Assembly (NCBI GenBank): GCA_002436065.1 | Contig: DIXP01000076.1 | Span: 1 to 51,739 of the forward strand | Source: Chloroflexi bacterium UBA6077 | GTDB lineage: Bacteria > Chloroflexota > UBA6077 | Length of the DNA: 51,739 nucleotides | Reading direction: 5' to 3' | Shown: in pieces, positions 1 to 8,056 of the stretch | Position numbering within the stretch: the stretch's first letter is position 1 | Layout of the letters: every line of letters begins with the position of its first letter | Made by a program: the position numbers and the translations under genes | Notes under the pieces: generated by a model | Seen by the model: only the letters and a program-made list of their open reading frames with translations | Database searches by the model: none | Told to the model about the DNA's origin: nothing

Positions 1-343
1 GGGGGTTTTTCATGAGTCTCCTAGGGGTCTCCGAGATCGTGTTGCCCGAGATGGTGTTGGAATGGGATCCTTCGGAGACATAGATGCCCTCCAACTTGGC
101 CCGTGTGACGGTGTTGCCCAAGACGGTGTTGTCGTGGGAGGCACTAACGAGGACGATGGCGAAGGACGAGCCATAGGAGTCGCCGCTGTTCACGACATTG
201 TCGGAGACGGTGTTGTTGTTGCAACCTATCTCACCCCCGCCGGTGATCAGGATCCCGCCGGCGCCGGTGGAGTTGGCTGTGTTGCCGGAGATGGTGTTCC
301 CACTGGATTCATACAGGTAGACGTCGTACGAGGCGCTAAGCAT
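1..343 (-). pseudogene. Distal part of the NosD-like beta-helix protein, separated from its 5' part by an insertion; runs off the window
   Basis: Read on the minus strand in the frame starting at the ATG of 341-343, this stretch gives beta-helix coils full of NTI-SGNT and NTV-type turns (for example YLYESSGNTISGNT and SHSNTISGNTISET), with no stop before the window edge. It continues the protein encoded at 336-1322 but in another frame. The frame change coincides exactly with the inverted-repeat element at 334-432. The ATG lies inside that element and has no ribosome-binding site, so independent translation is doubtful. I infer that both parts were one gene before the insertion. Confidence 0.7.
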
Positions 344-432
344 GTATCCATAAGTCTGGCACGCCCGACCGGGCACCCCCTGACCGCCAGACGCGGTGAA
401 TGGGACATGCCTTTGTAATGGATACGTGCTTA
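334..432. mobile_element. ~99 bp MITE-like inverted-repeat insertion inside a NosD-like gene
   Basis: The ends are inverted repeats: the left arm at 336-354 and the right arm at 415-433 match at 16 of 19 positions (core TAAGCAYGTATCCAT). A second nested inverted repeat, GTCTGGC (354-360) and GCCAGAC (386-392), lies inside. The element is flanked by the direct repeat GAGG (330-333 and 433-436). Removing the element plus one GAGG rejoins the two beta-helix frames precisely, giving NTSYDVYLYESSGNT. That is strong evidence of a recent non-coding insertion. It is too short to encode a transposase and no relative is obvious elsewhere in the window. Confidence 0.7.
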
Positions 433-1322
433 GAGGTGTTGGAGGCGCCGGTGTTGTTGGCGATGGTGTTGCCGCCGGACTGGTGGAGATAGATGCCGAC
501 GGAATGGGAGAGACCTGAGCTGGTGGTGTTGCCCGAGATGGTGTTGCCGGCGCCCCAAGCGAGGTAGATGCCGTAACCGCTGGAGTTCACGGTGTTGCCC
601 GAGATGGTGCTGTCGCTGGAGCCCCAGAGATAGATGCCATGGGAGAAGTTGGAGACCGTCAGGTTCCGGACGGTCACCCCCGTTCGTAGGGGGAGATTGA
701 CGCCAGTCCCCGACCCGGAGCCCGTCACGCTGTGGCCGTTGCCGTCCAGGGTGACGTTGTCGTTGGCGATCTCGATCGCCTGGGAGACGTCGGTCGTCAA
801 CGTGCAGGTCTTGGTGCTGAAGTCCCAGGTGCCGATGGAGGTGCAGTCGCCGCCGGTGCTGTTGTCCCGGATGAAGAGCGTGCTAGGCCGGGGCTGAATG
901 AAGACCAGGTGGGGTGCAGAGAGATCCTGGGTGTAGGAGTAGCTGCCCGCCGCGTCAGTGGTGAAGGGGACGTGGCTCTGGTAGCCGTCCTCGTACCTGT
1001 GGTAGGTGGTGTTGGGGGCGAAGCCGGACAGCGTCAGTTGGGCGCTGGTGGCCCCGGTGGCCGGCTCCAGGTGAAGCACCACCATCTGGGGGATCGACTC
1101 GAACAGAACCTTGATCGGCTGCGTGCTGTCCAGGGTGACGTTGAGATACTCGCTGTCGGCGATCGCGAAGTGGGTACCGGTACCCTCCACCCTGCCCGGG
1201 ATCCCAAGCTCACCCGGAGGAGGGGGTTCGTCGACGGAAGAGGGGGCTGCTGTCGCGGCCCCGACAGCGAATAGAAGTGGGAACACGAGGACGACAATCA
1301 GATTGATGGTTAGCTTCTTCAC
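336..1322 (-). CDS. Secreted right-handed beta-helix (NosD/CASH-type) protein, 3' end frameshifted by an insertion
   Basis: The likely start is the GTG at 1322, preceded by AAAGGAGGAG. A longer frame to 1454 exists, but only this start gives a signal peptide directly (VKKLTINLIVVLVFPLLF, then AGA-type cleavage near TAA-AP). Residues ~40-150 form a beta-rich domain with no family I recognise. From ~residue 160 (DCTSIGTWDF...) come repeating coils of 18-22 residues such as GIYLWGSSDSTISGNT and GIYLAWGAGNTISGNT. This is the Asn-ladder pattern of NosD-type parallel beta-helices, usually cell-surface or secreted carbohydrate-binding or lyase folds. After GASNTS the frame runs into the 334-432 element and ends in unrelated residues, so the protein is truncated relative to its ancestor. 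Confidence 0.72.
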   Translation of the reverse strand: MKKLTINLIVVLVFPLLFAVGAATAAPSSVDEPPPPGELGIPGRVEGTGTHFAIADSEYLNVTLDSTQPIKVLFESIPQMVVLHLEPATGATSAQLTLSGFAPNTTYHRYEDGYQSHVPFTTDAAGSYSYTQDLSAPHLVFIQPRPSTLFIRDNSTGGDCTSIGTWDFSTKTCTLTTDVSQAIEIANDNVTLDGNGHSVTGSGSGTGVNLPLRTGVTVRNLTVSNFSHGIYLWGSSDSTISGNTVNSSGYGIYLAWGAGNTISGNTTSSGLSHSVGIYLHQSGGNTIANNTGASNTSKHVSITKACPIHRVWRSGGARSGVPDLWIHA

Positions 1323-1355
1323 GATCTCCTCCTTTATCGACTGCCCAGACCGCTG

Positions 1356-1370
1356 CGGTTTTGAAAACCG
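1356..1370. promoter_or_regulatory. Perfect 7-bp inverted repeat upstream of the beta-helix gene
   Basis: CGGTTTT-G-AAAACCG lies 34-48 bases before the GTG start at 1322 on the minus strand, just upstream of the ribosome-binding site. It could be an operator or a leader hairpin. I see no match to a riboswitch class I know. The remaining bases up to 1583 hold no gene. Confidence 0.3.
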
Positions 1371-1568
1371 TAGTAGGCTGTGCCCGCCTCGTTCGTCTTG
1401 ATCAAGAGATCGAGGCTGGTGGATGGCCACGCGAGCCGGTCGAGCGCTCAGCATGCGGTTGCAGATCTTATATACTGGATTTATTAGTAGACGATCATTT
1501 CAAACGAGTCATTCGAGGGGCAGTATGGGGATAGTTAAAGTATAGAGGCAGCTTCCAGGAGCCCTTGT

Positions 1569-1581
1569 GCACCGTCGGTGC
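1569..1581 (-). terminator. Weak terminator-like hairpin after the kinase-regulator fusion
   Basis: GCACCG-T-CGGTGC begins within three bases of the stop codon of the gene at 1584. There is no T-run, so rho-independent termination is uncertain. Confidence 0.3.
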
Positions 1582-1583
1582 CG

Positions 1584-3869
1584 CTAGCTCCCAGGCTGTC
1601 GGGAGGAATGAGGGACGTTTCGGCGGGGCAGCATCCCTGCACGCCTGGCCAGGGCAATGGCCTCGGCTCGGTTCTTGAGGTGCAGGTGCTCCAGGATCTG
1701 GCCCATGTGAAACTTCACCGTCGACTCGGCCAGGCTGAGGGCCGATCCCACCTCCTTGTAGGTCATCCCCTGGGCAACCATCGTCAGCACCTCCAACTGC
1801 CGGGCGCTCAGATCCCATGCCCTGTCGATGGCCGCCGAGCCGGCCGTGTCCTTCGGCTCTCCCTGGCGCACCAGTTCGGCCAGGATCCTGGTAGCCAGCC
1901 CGTGAGGCATCACCACCTCACCCCGAGCCACCTCGGAGAGCAGATCGAGCATCTCGTCGGCGCCGCTGGTCTTGAGCAGGTAGCTGGAGGCCCCGCTCCT
2001 GAGGGCTGTGAACAGGTCGCCGCCCCTGGCCGACACGGTGAGGATCACCACCTTGACGTCGGGGAGTTCTGCCTTGATCGACGCCGTGGCCTGAAGCCCG
2101 TCGCAGCGGGGCATCTGGATGTCCATGAGGACTATGTCGGGGCACAGGGAGCGAGCCTTCTTCAGGGCATCGAAGCCGTCCTCCGCCGTTCCCACCACCT
2201 GGATACCACGGGCGGCCAGCAGGTTGCGGAGTCCTTCGCGGTACAGGGGCTCGTCGTCCACCAGCAGTACCTTCATCTGGCGGAGTCTTGCCATCCTGCC
2301 GAGAGGCACACGAACGACCACCCTCGTCCCACAGCCGGGCACCGAGGTCACCTGCACGTCGCCCCCAAACTCCATCGCCCGCTCGCGCATGACGCGCAAC
2401 CCGAACGACTGCCGCCCGAAGACCGGCAACTGCTCCGGAGGAAAGCCCTGGCCATCGTCTTCGACGATGACTTCCCCCTTGTTGCCCTCCATGGAAAGGA
2501 CGACCCGCGCCGTTCGCGCATTGGCGTGCTTCCGAACGTTGGTAAGCGCCTCCTGAACGATGCGCAGAAGCTGGACCTCCACCACCGGCTCGAACATCCC
2601 CTGCTCGATCCCCGGCTGGGCGACCAGCTCCGTTCGCAAACCGCTGCTCTGGCTGAACTGTCCGAGGTACTCGTCCAGGGCGGGCAGTAGGCCCAGCCTC
2701 GTCAGCACTCCGGTACCTGTGCCTGCTATGTACTCTCGTGCGTCACCCTGGGCGTTCTGAGTGACGGTTATCAGTCGAGTCAGCATCTCCCCGGCGACAA
2801 GGGGATCGCCCTGCGACAGCAGCTCGCGGGCAGCCTGGCCCTGTGTGCTCACGTAGCCCAGCACCTGAGCCAGGTTGTCGTGTAGCTCCCGGGCCAGCCG
2901 ATCCCGTTCGTCCAGGACCGCCAACGCGCGTTGCTGCTGGAGCAACTCGGAGTGCGCTCGCCTCCGCTCGGTGACGTCCTGCATGAGTATGACTCGACCG
3001 ACGGTAAAGCCGCAACGATCGAACAGCAGCGATACCCGCACATCCACCTCTCTCCGCCCCTCACCTGTATCCAGGGAGGCCTCCGCCCATCCCTTGGAAC
3101 GATCCTGACAGATCTCGACGAGAGCCGGCCAAGGCGCCAGCGACTCCCGATATTGCCGGCCGATCGAGGACTCAGACAGACCCTCGAGCATCACCCCCGC
3201 CGCAGCGTTGAAGTCCACGACCCGGTCCTGGCCGTCGAGCGTGATCACCCCATCCCGCATGCCCTCGACCACGGCATCGCGTGCCACCGGGGCGAGGTCG
3301 AACAGCTTGTAGCCGAAGATCCCGACAGCCACCACGATGCCCGAGATGCCGATCGCGGCTGGGGCCAGGTCTACGCCCCCGACAGGAGAAAGGCCGAAGG
3401 TATAGGCAAGGCTGCATCCCACCGGCAGCAGCAGACCTGCCAGCAGGGCCAGGGGTTGGATGCGGAACGGGCCGCGCGACGCCAGCAGCATCCTAAGGAG
3501 CAGTACGACCGTGGTCCCAAGCAGGGCGTAGGTGTAGACCAGCAGGGCCCAGTACCAGTAGCCATAGCTCTTGCTAATCACGGGAAAGGGGTCGCTGGTG
3601 TCCAGGAAGACGTCGCGCCGGATCAGGCCGTGAAGGTCGTTAGTCCAGACCAGCGCCAACGTGATCGCGGGTATTATGGAGAGGAGAGCCAGCCGAGATG
3701 AGGTCAACCAACTGCCCCGACCCGTCATGTGGAGGGCAACGGCCAGCCATGCCACGGCACAGCCTGCGAAGCAGAAGTACTGCACGTTGGCCCAGAAGAT
3801 CTTGGTGGGCAGGTCCACACCCGCCACCTCCAGGGCGTAGCCGAAGGACCAGATGAAGGCCATCACCAT
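1584..3869 (-). CDS. 7TM-PAS histidine kinase fused in frame to a NarL/LuxR-type response regulator
   Basis: This is one 761-residue frame. Residues 1-~190 are hydrophobic helices of the N-terminal 7TM sensor region. Next come a PAS domain (~190-320), HisKA_3 (phospho-acceptor His in ARELHDNLAQVLGYV) and HATPase (N-box NVRKHANA, G-box DDGQGFPP), ending near residue 522. After a ~10-residue linker, residue 532 begins a complete regulator: receiver MKVLLVDDEP with phospho-Asp in IVLMDIQMP, then a LuxR HTH (LSARQLEVLTMVAQGM...STVKFHMGQIL). Kinase and regulator of this type are normally separate cognate genes. The in-frame sequence continues upstream to about 4013 and encodes the missing first helix (ELQYTPFVWVLLASAA), but no ATG, GTG or TTG occurs there before the TAG at 4014-4016. 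The true start is therefore unclear or damaged. Confidence 0.85.
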   Translation of the reverse strand: MVMAFIWSFGYALEVAGVDLPTKIFWANVQYFCFAGCAVAWLAVALHMTGRGSWLTSSRLALLSIIPAITLALVWTNDLHGLIRRDVFLDTSDPFPVISKSYGYWYWALLVYTYALLGTTVVLLLRMLLASRGPFRIQPLALLAGLLLPVGCSLAYTFGLSPVGGVDLAPAAIGISGIVVAVGIFGYKLFDLAPVARDAVVEGMRDGVITLDGQDRVVDFNAAAGVMLEGLSESSIGRQYRESLAPWPALVEICQDRSKGWAEASLDTGEGRREVDVRVSLLFDRCGFTVGRVILMQDVTERRRAHSELLQQQRALAVLDERDRLARELHDNLAQVLGYVSTQGQAARELLSQGDPLVAGEMLTRLITVTQNAQGDAREYIAGTGTGVLTRLGLLPALDEYLGQFSQSSGLRTELVAQPGIEQGMFEPVVEVQLLRIVQEALTNVRKHANARTARVVLSMEGNKGEVIVEDDGQGFPPEQLPVFGRQSFGLRVMRERAMEFGGDVQVTSVPGCGTRVVVRVPLGRMARLRQMKVLLVDDEPLYREGLRNLLAARGIQVVGTAEDGFDALKKARSLCPDIVLMDIQMPRCDGLQATASIKAELPDVKVVILTVSARGGDLFTALRSGASSYLLKTSGADEMLDLLSEVARGEVVMPHGLATRILAELVRQGEPKDTAGSAAIDRAWDLSARQLEVLTMVAQGMTYKEVGSALSLAESTVKFHMGQILEHLHLKNRAEAIALARRAGMLPRRNVPHSSRQPGS

Positions 3870-4105
3870 GAGGACGGCGAACTGGGCTGCGGGAGGAACC
3901 TCCCGACGTTGCCAGGCGTATATCGCGAGGGCCGCTGTGATTGCCGCCGAGGCCAGCAGGACCCATACGAAAGGCGTGTACTGGAGCTCACGCGAGCCCT
4001 CCGAAACCGGTGGCTACGCCGTCCCTGAGCGATCGGGGGTGTTGCAGCAGCAGGAGGCGATTATATCAGACCCGTGCGCCAAGCCTCTACCATCTTGTCT
4101 GCACA

Positions 4106-4240
4106 CTCTCACGAGAGCAGTTCGAGGATGTTATGTCGATGACTGCCATCTCCCGTGCCCAGGGCAGCGTCACCTTTCCAGTGCGGTTCCTCCTGGTGGC
4201 TGCCATGAACCCCTGCCCGTGCGGTTTCTTCGGCACCTTT
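4106..4240 (+). pseudogene. Fragment of a ComM/YifB-type Mg-chelatase-like AAA+ ATPase
   Basis: The plus strand here encodes REQFEDVMSMTAISRAQG followed by SVTFPVRFLLVAAMNPCPCG. This matches the highly conserved core of ComM/YifB proteins (ISRAQGxxTFPARFxLVAAMNPCPCG). Only ~45 residues are recognisable. Upstream lacks the Walker A region, and downstream the frame ends at 4273 inside a minus-strand gene. ComM is a hexameric helicase for branch migration in natural transformation, normally ~500 residues. The scrap is read opposite to all neighbours and is best explained as a degraded remnant. Confidence 0.7.
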
Positions 4241-4259
4241 ATGTCCGGTTCGGCAGGGT

Positions 4260-4955
4260 CTACTGTGTGGTGAGGCGATAGCCTTTCCCGCGGACTGTTT
4301 CGATCAGGCTAGGGTGACATGGGTTGGCTTCGAGTTTCTGCCGCAACCATCGGATGTGAACCTGGACGGTGCGGGCATCCGAGGGATTGTCGAATCTCCA
4401 GACCTCTTCCAACAGTTCGCTTGGGGTGAATGTGCGCCCCGCGCGGCTCGCGAGGAAGACTAGCAGATCGAATTCCTTGGGACGGAGGCGGACATGCTGG
4501 CCCATCCGGATGGCCTGGCGATGGAGAAGGTCTATCTCCAGGTCACCGACTCGCAGACGGTCGGCTTGAAGCGGTGGTGCTGGATCCCGGCTGAGCGCCG
4601 AGCGCCTTAGCAGCGCCTTCACCCTCGCCACAAGCTCCCGTGAGTCAAAGGGCTTGGTTAGATAGTCGTCGGCACCAGACTGTAGCCCCTCCACCCTACT
4701 GCTGTACTCGCCCAGGCCACTGAGAATGAGGATTGGGATGATGCTCTCCCGCCGAAGGGTCTGGCAGACCGCCAATCCGTCCATGTCGGGCAGCCGCACA
4801 TCCAGAAGTATCAGGTCGTAAGATCCTTTCCGAGCCAGGGCCAGAGCACTCTCACCCTCAGTCGCTGTGTCCACGAGGAACCCCGCATCAAGAAGAATCT
4901 GGCGAATGGCACTAAGCATGACAACTTCGTCGTCCACAACCAGCACCCGAACCAT
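4260..4955 (-). CDS. OmpR/PhoB-family winged-helix response regulator
   Basis: A 231-residue two-domain regulator. The receiver domain is at residues 1-~118: VRVLVVDDE acidic pocket, phospho-Asp in DLILLDVRLPDMDG, Ser in ILILSGLG, and Lys in DYLTKPF. A Trans_reg_C winged helix follows at ~130-228 (RPKEFDLLVFLASRAGRTFT, TVQVHIRWLRQKL, RGKGYRL). An ATG at 4955 directly before VRVLVVDDE is the preferred start; a TTG nine bases upstream is possible. It sits between a kinase fusion and a PAS hybrid kinase on the same strand, so the kinase at 5248-7215 is a plausible partner, but this is inference. The upstream region 4965-5247 has no convincing gene. Confidence 0.92.
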   Translation of the reverse strand: MVRVLVVDDEVVMLSAIRQILLDAGFLVDTATEGESALALARKGSYDLILLDVRLPDMDGLAVCQTLRRESIIPILILSGLGEYSSRVEGLQSGADDYLTKPFDSRELVARVKALLRRSALSRDPAPPLQADRLRVGDLEIDLLHRQAIRMGQHVRLRPKEFDLLVFLASRAGRTFTPSELLEEVWRFDNPSDARTVQVHIRWLRQKLEANPCHPSLIETVRGKGYRLTTQ

Positions 4956-5209
4956 TGTCGACAAGGACCTCGCAGCGTGGGGATGCGGAAGGTCACCTCG
5001 CTTCTGGGATCATGCGGCGATGCCAACATGCCTGGAGAAAGCAAACAGAGGGGGAACCGCCGTGACGTTGTCGCAAGACACTTCCTTGATGACCACCAAG
5101 TCAAGCATACCAGGAAGGCAGCAACGCAAACAAGGCAAAGTGCCACCCACAGACGCCATTCCACAATCCGCCTTGCGTTGGCTGCTGGTTGTTGTGGGAT
5201 TCCATCAGC

Positions 5210-5223
5210 AGTGCCCTGGCACT
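5210..5223 (-). terminator. Small hairpin after the PAS hybrid kinase
   Basis: AGTGCC-CT-GGCACT lies 24 bases past the kinase stop codon on the minus strand. It is short and lacks a T-run. Confidence 0.3.
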
Positions 5224-5247
5224 AGAGAGGCGGACGCGTCCGAGGGA

Positions 5248-7215
5248 TCAGCAAGGTCGATCCAGCTCCTCGCGCACGGCGACGGCCAGTCTCGCCAAAT
5301 TGATCGGCTTGCGCAGAAAGCCGATGGCTCCTAGCGACTGTGCCTCCGCGACTTGTTCCGTCTCAGCGAAACCTGAAAGGATGGTGGCCTTCTGGCCCGG
5401 GTGGATCCGCAAGGCCCTCCTGTAGGTTTCCGCCCCGTCGATTCCGCTGCGCATCATCATGCCCAGGATCAGCAGGTCTGCGGGTTGGTCTTGGAGCATT
5501 CCCAGAGCCTCTTCGCCGCTGGACGCGACCCTGACCTGGTAGCCAAGAGGTTCCAGTATTGCCTTGAGAACCTTCTGCTGAAGAACATCATCATCAACAA
5601 TCAACAGGCTCTCGGAGCCACCCCGTGGCTTTGCCTTCCCCACTTGAGCAAGTGCCTTCTGGCATGCCGGCAGGTAGACGCTGAAGGCCGTACCCTTGCC
5701 ATGCTCGCTTTCCAGAGCGACGTATCCCTTGTGGTCTCCGATGATGCTCTGAACCACCGTGAGGCCAAGTCCAGAGCCACGGCGACGTGCGCGCTTGGTG
5801 GTGAAGAAGTCATCAAACACTCTGTCCCTGACGTCGCGCGGGATGCCACCGCCGGTGTCGGCCACAATGACGCGCACGTATTCGCCGACCTCCACCCGGC
5901 TGTACCCGCTAACAGGTTGTTCGAGATACACGTTCTCGGTTCGGATGGTAAGGGTGCCCAGGTCCTGCATGGCCTCGCGAGCGTTGACGATCAGGTTCTC
6001 CAGCACTCTCAGCAGCTGAGAGGGAGCGCCATTGACACTCATCAGGTCACCGGCCAGCTGCAGATCCACAACCAGGGTATCCGGAGATGTGATGAGGTGC
6101 CCAAGCGCTTCCTTGACCAACTGATTCAGTTCGGTAGGCTGACGTTCCAGGTTGCCTCGACTACCCAGAACTAGGAGATCTGTGCTGATATCCATCATGC
6201 GCTCGGCCGCCTGAACCATCGTATCGCAATACTCCGCGATGCGCTTGTCGTTGGGTACTAGCGACTTGATCATCTCGGGGAAGGCTAGGAAGGGGCCGAG
6301 CAGATTGTTGAGGTCGTGGGCCACCTGGCCCGCTATCTTGCCCGCCGTCTCCAGCCGCTGGGCTCGCTGCAACTGCACCTCCAGCTCCTTCTGCGCAGTG
6401 ACATCGCGGATGATGCCCTCGACGGCGATCTCGCGGCCGGTGCTATCAAGAACGGAGACGTTGCGCTGCTCCACCCAAACTGTACGTCCATCCCTGTGCA
6501 GCATCCTGAAGGTCAGCGTGCAGTCCTGTACCCGCTCAGACCGCAACGCCTGCACCGTTGGCAGATCCTCAGGATGAACGAGTCGCTGTGGAAGGGAGGG
6601 ATCAGCGTAGAACTCCTCAGGGGAGTAGCCGATGATCTGGGTGACTGTGGGGCTGATGTAGCTGCAGCTGTTCGCGGGATAGGTCTCGTACCGGAAAACG
6701 TAGATCTTCGGGCTCTCGGACAATCGTCGGAAGCGGGCTTCACTCTCCTTCAGGGCATCTTCAGCCCGCTTCCGATCGGTGACATCAATGACGAGACATG
6801 CAGCGCCAGTGTACAGGCCTCCCTCGCCGAAAGCAGGTGTCGGCGAGACCATGGCCCAGAGTTCGGTACCGTCCCGGCGCTGCAACTTAAGGTCGTAGGT
6901 CTCCGCCACGCCCAGGCGCCGCTGCCGCCACCGCGCTGCCGCGATTGCCCGCCATCCCTCGTCTATAAACCGTGACACCGGCAGGCCGGACAACTCACCG
7001 ACAGCGCAGCCAAGCATCCGGGCCATAGCGGCGTTGGCGAAGGTCACTCGGTTCTCGGCATTCAGGACCAGGATGCCGCTCCCACCCGGTTCTACCAGGC
7101 GGGCGTACCGCTGCACAACCTCGATCACGTCCGAGTCTTCCTCCCGTGTCAAGCCAGCTGTCGGCTCCGTTACCGACGAGGGTGACCTCACTCCTTCTCC
7201 GAAACCGTCCACCAC
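5248..7215 (-). CDS. PAS-PAS hybrid sensor histidine kinase with a degenerate receiver (phospho-Asp replaced by Gly)
   Basis: A 655-residue cytoplasmic protein with no membrane segment. Two PAS domains (residues ~30-150 and ~165-290, each ending in an ITDRK/VTAQK-type boundary) precede HisKA (His in GQVAHDLNNLLGP), HATPase (NLIVNAREAM, DTGGGIP, GSGLGL) and a C-terminal receiver (~535-650). The start is the GTG at 7215 behind GGAGGAGCTT. The receiver keeps SLLIVDDD, the Ser of ATILSGF and the Lys of FLRKP. Residue 585, where the phosphorylated Asp should be (LLILxMMM), is Gly (GGC at 5461-5463), and the usual following Pro is also lost. Autophosphorylation should work, but the receiver probably cannot accept phosphate. 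The closely related kinase at 32545-34212 retains the Asp. Confidence 0.88.
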   Translation of the reverse strand: MVDGFGEGVRSPSSVTEPTAGLTREEDSDVIEVVQRYARLVEPGGSGILVLNAENRVTFANAAMARMLGCAVGELSGLPVSRFIDEGWRAIAAARWRQRRLGVAETYDLKLQRRDGTELWAMVSPTPAFGEGGLYTGAACLVIDVTDRKRAEDALKESEARFRRLSESPKIYVFRYETYPANSCSYISPTVTQIIGYSPEEFYADPSLPQRLVHPEDLPTVQALRSERVQDCTLTFRMLHRDGRTVWVEQRNVSVLDSTGREIAVEGIIRDVTAQKELEVQLQRAQRLETAGKIAGQVAHDLNNLLGPFLAFPEMIKSLVPNDKRIAEYCDTMVQAAERMMDISTDLLVLGSRGNLERQPTELNQLVKEALGHLITSPDTLVVDLQLAGDLMSVNGAPSQLLRVLENLIVNAREAMQDLGTLTIRTENVYLEQPVSGYSRVEVGEYVRVIVADTGGGIPRDVRDRVFDDFFTTKRARRRGSGLGLTVVQSIIGDHKGYVALESEHGKGTAFSVYLPACQKALAQVGKAKPRGGSESLLIVDDDVLQQKVLKAILEPLGYQVRVASSGEEALGMLQDQPADLLILGMMMRSGIDGAETYRRALRIHPGQKATILSGFAETEQVAEAQSLGAIGFLRKPINLARLAVAVREELDRPC

Positions 7216-7319
7216 AAGCTCCTCCGCTTCCCCGATGCCATCAGATTGAAGGTATTCATGGAAACTTGGATACTATGGGAACATTGGGCTCAGACGCAGG
7301 CGCTTTGCCCGTCCCGAAA

Positions 7320-7793
7320 TCAGGTAGCTTCCTGAAGGGCCCGCTTCTCATCCCAGGAGAGTAGCCTGTCCAGGTCTAGGAGGATGATCAGCCGGCCATC
7401 CAGCTTGGCAATCCCACGAAGGTAGCTAGATTCGAGGGTGGTAACCACAGAAGAGGGCGGCTCGACCGCCCCGGTCGGCACGCGCAGCACCTCCGAGACC
7501 GCATCCACCATTATCCCGATGATCTGCCCCTCCACGTCGACCACCACGACGCGGCCCGCTCTACCCAACTCTCCATGTTCTAGACCAAAGCGTCGCCTCA
7601 GGTCAACCACCGGTATCACCTTGCCGCGCAAGTCGATGATACCCTCCACGAACTCCGGCGCCCTCGGGAGTCTGGTGATGGCCGGAGTTCGGATTATCTC
7701 CTGCACCCGTCCGATCTCCACGCCATATCTTTCCCTGGACAGTTCGAAGACGACCAGTTGCTCCTCGGCTTCGAGAAGTTGAGTATCAGCCAT
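7320..7793 (-). CDS. cheW: CheW-type chemotaxis coupling protein
   Basis: A 157-residue single-domain CheW. It starts at the ATG of 7793 behind AGAAAGGAG; a longer upstream frame to 7967 has no family similarity. Recognisable blocks are QLVVFELSRERYGVEI, VQEIIRTPAITRLP, the typical VEGIIDLRGKVIPVVDLR and LRGIAKLDGRLIILLD. CheW docks chemoreceptors to the kinase CheA. It lies between the MCP and a PAS hybrid kinase on the same strand with gaps of about 264 and 104 bases. No CheA, CheR, CheB or CheY-only gene is in the window, so either CheA is elsewhere or another kinase is the partner. Confidence 0.93.
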   Translation of the reverse strand: MADTQLLEAEEQLVVFELSRERYGVEIGRVQEIIRTPAITRLPRAPEFVEGIIDLRGKVIPVVDLRRRFGLEHGELGRAGRVVVVDVEGQIIGIMVDAVSEVLRVPTGAVEPPSSVVTTLESSYLRGIAKLDGRLIILLDLDRLLSWDEKRALQEAT

Positions 7794-7961
7794 CTTGAGT
7801 ACTCCTTTCTGACGGTTCGCCGGCAGATTGAGAGTGCTGTCGGCGTCACGATTTCTTGTCTGGTCCCCCTTCGCCGGAACCATGAGGCTCTGCTGGTGAA
7901 GGGCGGTCCGTTCCGCAGGGACTCTTTGCCGACGGGGGAAGGGTGCTAGGTCGGGGAAGGC

Positions 7962-7990
7962 GGCCACCGGGCATCGGCGCCCTGGTGGCC
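7962..7990 (-). terminator. Hairpin downstream of the MCP gene
   Basis: GGCCACCGGGC (7962-7972) pairs with GCCCTGGTGGCC (7979-7990) with a one-base bulge. It lies about 65 bases past the MCP stop, with a weak pyrimidine tract after it on the minus strand. It may limit read-through from the MCP into cheW. Confidence 0.4.
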
Positions 7991-8056
7991 GCGCCTCTCA
8001 TGTCGAGGGCGATCCTCCGACCCTTGGCGGGAGACGGACTCCGGACAGGCTCAAAC

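Noticed and set aside
1320..1400. Possible tRNA-Sec or c-di-GMP riboswitch-like structure upstream of the beta-helix gene
   Set aside because: The CGGTTTTGAAAACCG stem resembles an anticodon arm only superficially; D arm, T arm and GEMM conserved blocks are missing.
4811..5164. Minus-strand frame with a hydrophobic N-terminus (RLWVALCLVCVAAFLV)
   Set aside because: It overlaps the OmpR-type regulator in another frame, and only the first ~30 residues look protein-like; no family or good start supports it.
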